Source: Carallia brachiata
Lineage: Eukaryota; Streptophyta; Magnoliopsida; Malpighiales; Rhizophoraceae
NCBI GenBank assembly: GCA_021464245.1
Contig: JADCRB010000068.1
Coordinates: 1,181,427-1,245,426, forward strand
Direction of reading: 5' to 3'
DNA length: 64,000 bases
Positions 1 to 10,538 of the stretch are shown in pieces. Numbering within the stretch: the first letter of the stretch is position 1; each line of letters begins with the position of its first letter. Made by a program: the position numbers and the translations under genes. The notes under the pieces are model-generated. The model did no database searches, was not told where the DNA came from, and was given only the letters and a program-made list of their open reading frames with translations.

Positions 1-3000
1 GTGGTATGATGTCCCGTAGAGTAGGGAAAAGGCCATCAGAAAATTTTTATGACCAAGACCAAAGTGCAAGCCATAGAAGGCACAGATTTTTGTACAACGA
101 AAACAAAATACAAGACAAAAGAGAGGGAAGGAGGAGATCAGATATGCAAGAAGCAGAATACCGCAAATTCAACAAGAATTCACGAAAAAATTTTGCTAGA
201 TCAATAGAAAACCAGTGATTACTCTTAAGGACACATCAATAGAACGTGCTTCAGCAAAACATCCACTTAAAAAATACTTTACCTATCAGCAGATAGACCT
301 GCCACATTCCACCCATTGCCTGCAGTTGATGTTCCAGCTCCATCCGTCCAACCTTCCACAAAATACAAAATTAAGAAACAGCAATCATATCAAAAGGACA
401 TAAGTTGAAAATAAATGAGAAACATGAAGATATTAGAAAAGGCACACCCAACAAAAAAGAAATCATGCATCTTTAACTACTTATTTTACACCATGTGGAC
501 AAAGTAAAGATACAACCCACAAAACTTGTAGTTCTAAAGTGTATTTAGGTTCTAAGGCATAATAAAATTCCCACCTCCAGATATGCCTTCAGTTCCAAGT
601 ACATCAAACGGTTTGAAAGAACTAGACCCTGGCTCCTCACTTTTAGATAAATTTAAAAAAAAAATAATAATCAGAGCATTCCTCAATATCCATCAAATCG
701 TAAATCTAAAAATATAACGCTAAAAGAAATCAACCACTTACAATGGCACAGCAGAGGTCTTCACACGAAGCTCAGCAAGATTCTCACACTTAACTGCAGG
801 AACACCGACCAACACAGAATGTCACAAGACTTTCTATACTCACATTCCCCAGCAATGAATCTGGGCAAACAAACCTGTAAGAACTTTCTGTTGAGAATCG
901 AGTTTCACAGTAACATCATAACGGCGCACAGCCAAGACACGACAAAGGTAACCCTTCAAAGGCCCTACTCTGATTCTCAAGGTTTGACCAATAGAGAACA
1001 TTCCTTCCTTTTCCCCTTGATTGACTGCCATGAAACAACAAAATTACTTGGATACTTGGAAAAATTGACAAACTGAATTCAAGCTGAAAGCCCACAGAAG
1101 ATTTAACATTTTTGCACATACAGTCGCGACTGGTTTCCTTTGCTTGCCATGGCCGTTTGGGTGATAGAGGGGATTTAGGAGATGAAGGGAAATCGTCAAA
1201 GCCTCCAAGCCTGATCCACCACCCTGAGATTCGGAAAAATATCATTTGAAAGATCAAAAACAATAAACTCGAGGGCAAAATGACAAAATGGCCTTTCAGA
1301 TCTTTTCAATCATACAACCTTTTCTCCGCATGTATCACCAGAATTGATTTTCTCACATAATTGAGCTTTGGAACAAAAATAACCACCATTCTCTGTCTCG
1401 TCCTCGTTATATATGAAAACAATCCCTCTATAGATTTGCTTAACAATTCCTTGCCTATCCTGAAAAGATAAACGAGCTTGTCTGAGGGCCTTCTACGTGC
1501 ACATCATAAGCAACACTAGATCTGTTTAGAATATATTCACGCCATGCCTTTGATGAACCTTCCAAGACCATCACAGCATCATTGATTGATATGGTTTTCT
1601 TCCAATGATCCAAAGCAGTAAATTTCATATCAGAAGGCCCATTCTTTAAATCACGCAGTCCAACAGGCACCACAATGGGTCCTTCCACTCCCTCTTTTAG
1701 AATCTGGTGCATTAAAGAAGGGTGATTTCACCAACACAAAAGTTACAGATTTAAAACCAAACCTCTTTTGTATGTGTGGCAGGCATAGAAAACATGAATA
1801 CACCAATGAATAAGCTAGAAAGCAGGTAAAGTAGATGACACACCTTGTAAGAGTCATCTTTCTCCATGCCCACCACAAGGCCAAAATCTTTTCGGCTGCA
1901 ATAGCATATATATATTATATATATTAGGGGATAATTATGCAAACTCATTTTTAAAAAGTAAAGGGTGGAGAGCTTACCCAAAACATACGAGTTCATAAAG
2001 CTCAAAACCAGTCAAGCCAGACCCCGACGAGCTTTCTCCTTTCTCACCTCCTTTATCATTTTTTATTACTCGTCTTTTCTTTGTCACCATAAAGCTGTGT
2101 AAGCCATTCCAAGTTTTCAGATTCATTATTGTCAGAAGGCTTGAACTTCAACAGCTCCTCTTCTGATGGCATAACACCCCAGCAGCTCAATGAATCTACG
2201 GATACTTTTTTATACAAAAATCCATCCTTGAGCATCTGACCATCTAAAACCTCAAAGGTCTTTCCAGTATCACGATCACGTTTAATTTGAACAAGAGGCC
2301 GGAACTCCCTTCACGGAGGAAATATAAAATGGGTAAAAGATGCGTGAAATTTAAGAAAAGGACCTACATGATACAAGAAAAACACATATTACTCAAGTTC
2401 GCTTGAGGTGATCAATCTCGGAGCTGGCGTAGCAGCATTCTTCAAAGAAATTCCTCCTCCCTGTAAAGGCAGGGAAAAAAAGGTAATAAGCATTCAATAG
2501 GAAAATACTTCATGAATCTAGTGGAACCAACAAGTCAAGAACTGCAGTCTCAAGAACAACCATTACTTTTTCAAGTCTCTGCATCAAACGAGAAAAACCC
2601 AGCACTTCTGCTCAAAAGTTAATCGAACTAACTTAGCTCGACCAAATTAAATGGGATGTTGCATCAGCATCCTCCATCTAGACTCTAGAGCAAATTACGC
2701 AGGACACATAGTTACTTCTTACCACCGCGATGAAAAATCATAAGACAGTAAAATCAAAATAGCATATCTTCATCAAAAAAGAAAATAGAAATCATATAAT
2801 CAAAATATCCAGCTCAATGCAGTCGAATGCACTTAATCATAATGTGACACAAGGAAAACAATTGCAGACCACCCATATTGATAACCTTACAAATGAATAA
2901 AATGATGTACTTATAAATCCAAAGAAGAAACAAAATAGAATAACAAATAGAAAATCAGCACTTGAATTAGAAACAGATACGAAATTTGCAACTTTTAACA

Positions 3001-4544
3001 GGTTCAGCAAGTACTTACAAATTTTTGCGCCATTGCTTGTAGATCAATTCTTGGAATTAGTTTCACAGTTGCTTTTTTCCGTGTATCATTCACAGCCACA
3101 ATCTGAAGAAACAAGTAAAGAACCATTGGTTTACCAGTAAAGAACCACTGAGAATCGACAATAGAGCAGCCTGGGCAACTAAGGAGAATATTGTACCTGT
3201 GCAAGGTCCCCCTTGTATTTTCCATTTTTCACACGGACCCACATGCCCTCACCAACTTCACCATGTTTAGTTCGAACGGTAAGCAAATGAGAAACTTCAT
3301 TTCTTGGAACTGGTGCCACTCTAGAATAATAAATGCTACTAAGCCCTTTACATGCCTGAAATTTAACAAATTGGAAAAAAAAAAAAAAGACATGACCTTA
3401 CAGACAGACATAAGAAACAGGGAAAAAAAAAAAATCAAGCAACTGCTCAACAACAGTGGCAGTAGAGAAAAGCCTTAGCACTGGAAAAAATAAAATAATT
3501 AATTTGCATAATGCTTACACGATTTAGGTTTCAGTTACCTCATAAATATCAATTTCCTTGTTAGCTTCTATAAATATAAAACCCTTCGCATGATCAACAG
3601 AAAATGCAGAAACCATTTGGAGCTTGGTGCCTAAAGATTTCAGGTCCACAAACTTCTGCATGAGACAGAAAACCGAATGCCTCTCGCGTCCAACCTATAA
3701 TCAGGAAGATTAAGGCAAACCCAGTGAGCAAGGCAAGCAAAGGGAAAAACAAGGCAGCCAAGGTTGATTGCAGAAAATACTAAAGACAAAATATCAAACA
3801 AGATACCATGCATTTGACTTTCCAGAGAACTGGATCCTTGGAGGAAGGCAAATCAAAATTTCTGTCAGCCGGTCTTTTACCGTCATAAGCATCTTCCTCG
3901 TATCTAACAAATGCAGAAGCAGCAGCATTGTACCGCTCTTCCATCATCTTATCAAATTCTTCCTCATCTATCTCTTCCTCTTTGGGAATAAATGGGAGGT
4001 TAGGAACTTTCACTGGTTCTTTCTTTACTTTGACCTCTATGTCAAAATCTTCCTCCATAGAATCTGTTTTCAACAATTAAAAGGAGGTCATTTGTTAGCA
4101 AAACGTAAGTCTTCCCAATTAAATAAAATGATTTTTGTTTAAAAGCAAAACCTAATCGTCAGCCACATTATCACAGAAAACCCTAAAATTTCAATTTAAA
4201 GGGGGAAAAAAGTGAAAATGACCCAAACACCACCACCATCATTATTTTCGCGGAGCTTAAAAAACCCTAGAAACTCAAACAATAAACCGAAAATCGGACC
4301 AAAATGAAAACAAAAAAAAAAAAGAAAAAAGGAAGGAGCATTATGGAGAATGGTTACCGAAATCACTGGCGCCGCTCTCGTTCTCGCTCTCGCTCTCGCT
4401 CTCGTCGACCTCAGCTGCATCTTCGAAGAACTGAAGAACCTCGCGATTCCTCCTCTTGCTGCCACCGCCGGACTTGTCTTCGCCGACGCCGCGGCGCTTC
4501 CGCCGGCCACTGGAGGAGGCGACCTCCTTGCCCTTCGACGACAT
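1..4544 (-). CDS. KTF1: SPT5-like transcription elongation factor KTF1/SPT5L (partial, 15 exons, runs off left edge)
   Basis: The product binds AGO4 and Pol V transcripts in RNA-directed DNA methylation (family knowledge). Exons I could place, minus strand: 4544-4358, 4063-3807, 3694-3539, 3355-3197, 3102-3019, 2460-2393, 2308-1978, 1895-1844, 1703-1548, 1459-1319 (or ending 1339), 1223-1122, 1024-875, 793-742, 639-575, 352-283. Visible landmarks: basic N-terminus then NREVLQFFEDAAEV; acidic DEEEFDKMMEERY; SSKDPVLWKVKC opening the NGN domain; a KOW block WVRVKNGKYKGDLAQ; KLIPRIDLQAMAQ; a late KOW block RIRVGPLKGYLCRV. The block FKPFDVLGTE is specific to SPT5L rather than canonical SPT5. The WG/GW AGO-hook tail should lie left of the window. 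Start: first ATG of exon 1, followed by a conserved N-terminus. Most junctions keep phase, but exon 7 is one base too long (see findings), and the exon 10/11 join needs the alternative donor at 1338 or an indel. The gene may be intact with assembly errors. Confidence 0.92.
1460..1547 (-). other. Probable GC-AG intron in KTF1
   Basis: Exon 9 ends ...GGTTCATCAAAG and the reading frame resumes at GATAGGCAAGGAATT after TCTTTTCAG. The 88-base interval starts GCATGG rather than GT. Splicing here keeps phase 0 and joins VLEGSSK to DRQGIVKQIYRG, as expected for the KOW segment of this family. Reading through gives unrelated residues and no KOW continuation. Confidence 0.65.
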
Positions 4545-5183
4545 TTTGGAGTCGGAGAAATGTGAGGGTTATTTTTGAATGTGAGGCAACAACACCCATG
4601 CAGAAGCACTGAAGGAGGGACAATAAAAAGGGGCTGGCAGAGACTAGTGAGCTGCCTGCAAGTGCTACGGACTTGTTGAATTTACTCAATTGACCTTCTT
4701 CTTTCGTCAAATTATATACCAACACCTATTAATTTTTGACTTCTAGAGCGTTCAGTATTCAACTCATTAAATTAATTGATTTGAACTGATTCGGGTAAAA
4801 TTCTGAAAAGTGATAAAAATTTTCTAATAAGTATTTAACGCGACTGTATTTCTAAAATTCAAAACTAAAATCTTTAATTAAGTAAAATTAAATTCTTACC
4901 ATTTGAATTAACACCTACTCATAATTTTTCATCATTTTTCCATGCCTTGGCTAACGAGCCTCCTTTATGGCTTGAAAAAAAGGATCCATTGTGCTGGGCT
5001 GGGTGGGTTTATGGCCGGCCCACCCACTGCTGTAGACGACATTAGTTGGAGGGAATGCCCTTGCCATAACCATCGACCACCTCAAGAGCGTGAGTATGGA
5101 CAAAAGAGCTGCGACGCATCAGTATAGGAGAGGTGACTGTGAGCTAGACTGAGAGTTTGAACCCCCGATTATAAAAAATAAAA

Positions 5184-5808
5184 GGATTAAATGTGTTAAA
5201 CCTGCGTGATTTAATTATTTCGCGTTTTAGCTTTTGAAATTTTAATTTAGACGACAAACTTTGTGGTTTTTAATTTTTGTAATTTATCTTTCTAACAATA
5301 ATTTGTTAATTTTTGTAATAAAAATATGGGATGTATTTAGTGTACGATATAACGTAGAATGTATTGCATAGACTAGTTTTATTCTATTATATTTTATGTA
5401 CATGATATAAAATAGAATATTTTATATTATTTTGTGATCGCAAGAATTTTATTATATCTTCACATAAAAGTTGACCATAAATATTGTCTCAAACACTTCT
5501 ATGACAATATATGCAATGCATTGAAGAAGAAAAACAAAGACTACAAATGAGATAACGTGTAATGCATCTCAAGTACATATTGAAATTCAATTTGAGAGAT
5601 ATATTATATATTTTTATAATTTTGGTAGAGAAATAAAAGTAATAATTACAAAAAATATAATTTTGGTCAATTTATATTAATAAATTTAACAAAATTGTGG
5701 CAAGAGAGATAAATAGCAAAAATTAGAAAATACAAGAAGATTTAATGTTTAAATTAAAATTATAAAATGCAAAACAATTAAACTACAAGGAGTTTAATGC
5801 ATTTAACC
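5184..5808. repeat. MITE-like element with long terminal inverted repeats
   Basis: The left end (GGATTAAATGTGTTAAACC...) and the reverse complement of the right end (GGTTAAATGCATTAAACTCC...) can be aligned for about 65 bases with scattered mismatches, through TTTAATT and AATTTTAATTTA blocks. The interior is AT-rich without an open frame. Flanks are A-rich on both sides, so a target duplication cannot be fixed. The rest of 4545-6418 shows no gene; 4980-5160 is a slightly GC-richer stretch that I do not recognise. Confidence 0.5.
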
Positions 5809-6418
5809 TAAGATAAAAAAAAAAAAACCAAAGAGTTGTCTCCTTTATAGTTTATGAATTATGATCCAATAAACTTAAATGAAAAAAAATGAATCTCTAA
5901 TCATAATTGTCTTGTCATTTTGTATCCATCAAATATACAAGTGCAATTAAATAATTTTTGTATAATGATTGATTGCCTAATTGAAGAAACAAAGGCAAAA
6001 AAATGGAAACGAAAAGAAACTAGAAAGTCTCCAAACCATAATAAGGTTAATCTCCAAAAAAAAAAAAATGAACTTTTTGATTTTTTTGGAATATATCATG
6101 AACTCTTAAATTGGTTCTAAATCTATTATATCATTATTTTATAGTAACAAATTTCACATTTATTCCCAAAATTCTAACCTTTAATTTTCATTTTCAATTC
6201 AAAAAGGAAACTTTGTGATTTTTTTAGGAGATTTAAGGTTAGAATCTTTGAAATGGATACGAAATTATGGAATAATAGGACAATAGATTTGCAACTAATT
6301 AAAGAGTATGTGATATATTCTAAAAAAATAAAAAATTCATGATAGATTTTTTTTTTTTAAAGAAAGTTAATGCTTTTTTTGAGATTAGCCCAACATAAAC
6401 ACAAAAAGAAAATATCAA

Positions 6419-7551
6419 GGCCCCATTTGGAGACGCTATCAATTTTTTGTTATTATTTCTTTTTTTTTTATTTTTTTATTTTTGCTATTTGCTTGAACTT
6501 TTGTGTTTATTGCTGTCAACTTTTGTTTTTTTATAAAAAAAGTAAATAGAGAAAGGATAATCGGAGAAATTGTAAAAAAGAGTATGAATAGAAAGAGAAC
6601 AAAAATATAGAGAATGATTGATAGAGAGATGAAAAGTAAAAAGAATGGTTAGAGAGAAATGATAGAAAATGGATAGAGAGAGAAAAGGACGAGAGAGAGC
6701 GAGAAAAAAGGTAGAGAGAGAATGAGTAGAGAGAATGGTATAGAGAAAAGAGATAGAGAGCGAGAGAGAAAGAGGGTAGAAAAAGAATGAGTAGAAGGAA
6801 TGGTTGAGAGAGAAAAAGAATAGAGAGTTTGGGTAGAGAGAATGAGTAGAGAGAGAAAATGAGAGAGATAGAGGGTAGAGAGAGAATGAGTTGAGAAATT
6901 GGTAGAGCGAGAAAAATGAGAGAGAGTGTGGGTAGAGAGAATTAGTAGAGAGAGAAAAATGAGAGAGATGGTAGAGAGAGAATGAGTAGAGAAATTGGTA
7001 GAGAGAGAAAAAGGAGAGAGAAAGGGGGTAGAGAGATAATAAGTAGAGAGAATAGTAGGGCGAGAAAAAGGAGAGAGAGTGTTGGTAGAGAGAATGAGTA
7101 GAGAGAGAAAAAGGAGAGAGAGAGGGTAGAGAGAGAATAAGTAGAGAGAACTGTAGAGTGAGAAAAAGGAAAGAGTGTAGGGCGAGAAAAAGGAGAGAGA
7201 GTGTTGGTAGAGAGAATGAGTAGAGAGAGAAAAATGAGAAATAGAGAGAGGATAGAGAGAGAGATGGTAGAGAGAGAAAGAGTAGAGAGAGAAAAAATAG
7301 ATGGATAGAGAGAGGATGAGTAGAGAGGAATATGATGTAAAGGGTGGATAGAGAGAGAAAATATTGTGAGAGAAAGTATAAAAAAAAAACGCAAGAAAAC
7401 AAATTGGGAAAGCATTTTTATTGTTTTCCCAATTTTTTTTGAAAAATATTTTCAACATTTCAATAAAAAATAAAAAATAAAAATAATATCAAACATATTT
7501 TCTGTTTATTTTGTTAAAAAATAAAAAACAAAATTATTTCCAAACGTGGCC
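6419..7551. repeat. TIR-bounded element filled by a GAGAGA-rich minisatellite
   Basis: The ends GGCCCCATTTGGA (6419-6431) and TCCAAACGTGGCC (7539-7551) are inverted repeats of the GGCC..TTTGGA type common in plant MITEs. The interior, about 6540-7380, is almost pure purine on the plus strand, built from imperfect units such as GGTAGAGAGAGAATGAG and GTAGAGAGAGAAAAAGGAG. The minus strand is pyrimidine-only enough to stay open in overlapping frames of 305, 269 and 157 codons rich in Ser, Leu, Phe and Tyr. I treat those as artefacts of composition. Confidence 0.6.
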
Positions 7552-7947
7552 TAAGGAATTTCTACTCTGTTGGTGTTGAGAATTGGAGATTCAAGTTGTA
7601 CAGTACACAACCAGCGCAAAAGATGCAAGTATTTTGGGCTTGGCCCAGTGCTTTCTAGTGCAGAAATTCTTAATTTGAGTTAGGCTTGATAAAATGGCGT
7701 TCAACTTGCTCAGATTTACAAGATGTGTCAATAAAGACTAATGAGCTGAAAGCTACAATTAATGAGAGAATAACATGCTGCCACTAGGCTCATTCCCAAC
7801 AGTTGGAGGCCATGCTTCTATTTGCTACTCTCACTGCTCCAATGCCTCCTTTTTCTACCGTTGTACTAACAGCTTTTTAAAATTGAAAAAAAAAAAAAAG
7901 AAATCCACCAATTAAACTATTATTAAATGGACAAATAAAAATTGAAA

Positions 7948-8257
7948 ATAATCAATTTTTTAAATTTAAATTTTTGTGATTTTTTTTATTTAAAAATTAA
8001 ACCTTTTAAGTTTTTTATTTAAGGACTAAACTTTTATTTTTTATTCTATTAAAATCCTTTTATAATAAAATTATTAATTTTTTCGTTAATTTTAATTTTA
8101 TTTCTGCATATTTCTGTTAGATCTAACAAAAAAATTAACGGTAAATTATAAAAAAAGACTTGAATAAAAAAAAATTTAAGACTTAAATAAAAAATTTAAA
8201 AAATTTAAATTTTAAATAAAAAAATTTATAAAAATTTAAATCTAAAAAATTGATTAT
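7948..8257. repeat. Short MITE (310 bp) with about 50-bp terminal inverted repeats
   Basis: ATAATCAATTTTTTAAATTT at the left matches the reverse complement of the right end (ATAATCAATTTTTTAGATTT), and the match continues for about 50 bases with few changes. The interior is AT-rich and non-coding. No convincing target-site duplication is seen. The following stretch, 8258-9589, is AT-rich with no gene or RNA that I can support. Confidence 0.6.
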
Positions 8258-9589
8258 CTCCAAATTATTGAAATCAAGTTGGCTATAATGGGGCATGGTC
8301 ACCACGATAGCGATGCGGCCCACGACGCGCTGACACAAGCATGGTATGGGGATAAAACAAGTCCTGCGTTGATCTTAAGTCTTAACTTTTTTTTTTTTCG
8401 GTTTAAAAAAAAAACTTAATTCAAATTTTTATCATCTCTTCACCTAATTAAAAGGCGCAGATAATGATGTCGTTTTCATGCTTACCTATTTAATACACCA
8501 CATCAATAACATACAGTTCAGTAGTTTACGTAAATGAAAGCAAAATATTTTATTTTTATATTAGAAATTTTTAATTTAACTTGTCTTTCTTTGGTAAGTT
8601 TAAGTAATTTATTAATAATTTTTTATCACACATAATTAGAGATTACTTAAAATAGAATAATGATAAAATGAATTTATATAGTGTGAGATTATGAGTGAAT
8701 TACTCATAAAAAATTGAGTGAAAATAGTAAATGTCTTTTGTATTACATACAAAATATTTCACGTTACATAAATAATATTTTATAAACATACAAAAAATGT
8801 ACAACAAAATAGTGCAAAATCATGGAAATTCTTTTTATCTTGTATAAAAAGTGATTGGTGTAATGTAAATGTAATATAAAATTACTTTACGTCTATTTGC
8901 ATTTATAAAATTATGTGTCTAAATAATCGTTGCCTTTCAATTTATAATTTGTGCCAACTATAACTCACACATTCATTTTTTGTTTCACCCCTGTTAGACT
9001 GATGATATTCTTCTGTATGTCATGTCATGTTAAGTTAACTAAATACATTATATTTATTAAATAGATTATATGAGTCCTTTCGAAATAATTCCAGTAATAA
9101 ACGCATCATATTCTTATTTACAATTTTGTCACAATTAATTTTTGGTACTCAATAAATTGCTTATTTATTAAATAGATGAGGCCCCAAATCACAACCAAAT
9201 ATATAAAATGGGTCGTGTTGTGGCTGTTTTTTTGAGCGTCTTACTGTTTTGTATCATCACTTGGCACAATTCTTTTCTTATTGTGCTAAAAAATTCAAAC
9301 AATGAATCTTGCATGACCCACAAGTCCGAACACTGTAAGCTCATGCGGTGGTGTCATGCCTAAATTGTTTCTCATTTTTTGTTCGTATTGTACTTCGGCA
9401 AATTCTCTTGCTTAGTTTATATTGTATTAAATTGGATACTTTTAAAAATTAAGTTTTTTTTAATTTTTATAAGTGAAAAGTTAATTCATAAATAAATAAA
9501 TGTCTTTCAAAATAAATAAAAATACATATGAAGTTTATTTCAACGGCTGAAAAATTCACATTTTTATTATTGAACCTAAGATCTAAAAC

Positions 9590-10090
9590 AACAAATTACA
9601 AATGTGAAATTTTGGATTTAACAAAGCAAATAAAATACAAATAAAACATATTTACAAGAAATTTAATTGATGAAAAATTAAAATCACTACATAAATGTTT
9701 GAATTCTTCACTTCTTGAAGCGGATGAAAGAATGAAAAAAACAACATTTCGGATAGAACTAATGTGAAAATTAACAATAGCTAAACCATCTTTAACACAT
9801 AAATTTAAAATATGAAAATCACATCTAATATGAAATAAACCACCATCCAAAATAGGCAATAATAGACTTTTTAGAAGATTAATAGCAAAAGTATTACTAA
9901 TAGCATTATGAAAAAAAAAATAGAATGACAAGTTATCAAATACTACGTTGCAAATTACTATTCATAATAGCTCGAGAAATAGTAAAATTAAAGAATTCTT
10001 TTTTAAATTCTAAAAATGATCAATAAAATGACATACCGCATTTATTAGATCAAATATCATACGTCAGAAGAATTTTACAATTAATACCAG
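9590..10090 (-). pseudogene. hAT-family transposase remnant (RICESLEEPER/ZBED-like)
   Basis: On the minus strand an open frame of 111 codons (9931-9596) reads ...LDGGLFHIRCDFHILNLCV then KDGLAIVNFHISSIRNVV. This matches the layout of the hAT catalytic region, where a cysteine-alanine/aspartate-histidine-isoleucine-leucine-asparagine motif precedes a DGL block. Upstream, about 10090-9940, a degenerate reading shows LTYDI then residues like the FIDxxWKLKKKILNF segment, with stops. There is no BED finger, dimerisation domain or terminal repeat nearby, so this is a dead fragment. 10091-10538 holds nothing I can assign beyond the 3' side of the NFD4-like gene. Confidence 0.7.
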
Positions 10091-10538
10091 AAGAAGAAAT
10101 TAATTCCCTTTTATTTAAGGGCAGTGCTATTTGGCATTAGTCAATGTAGGATGTAAATTTGGTCTTAAAAAAAATAAAAAAATAAGGGAAAGGGTTTGTC
10201 CTATCCGAGAGGAAGGGAAGTCGCAGGGGCAGTTGGAGATCAGGAGCCAACGTGTCTACTGTACCAGGTACTAGCTAGTCAAGGTAGGAAAAGAGCTCAA
10301 TCAAGTATGCAACTTGACATTTTTTATTTATGTGTCTAGCACAAGAAAAACTATATGATTGTGTACAAGATACTGTAAGACAATTAAAAGGTCAGTTTTT
10401 TGATCCTCATCATCCAACAACTATGGATCGCGAATTCAGGGGCATTGACCACCCATATAGATATTTTCAAACATATCCTTTTAACAATCTTTCCTACCCA
10501 ACTTGAACCTACTGCTGATGTGTCCGCGCAAATGGTTT

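Noticed and set aside
1..218. Plus-strand 70-codon frame at the left edge
   Set aside because: It overlaps the KTF1 gene in antisense, in likely intron sequence, and has no family features.
4304..4612. Arg/Ser-rich plus-strand frame resembling an SR protein
   Set aside because: It is the antisense of KTF1 exon 1, whose Ser/Glu and Gly/Lys codons give Arg/Ser in reverse.
6485..7458. Long overlapping open frames (305, 269 and 157 codons) on the minus strand
   Set aside because: They come from a CTCTCT-type low-complexity strand that lacks stop codons; the readings are only Ser/Leu/Phe/Tyr repeats.
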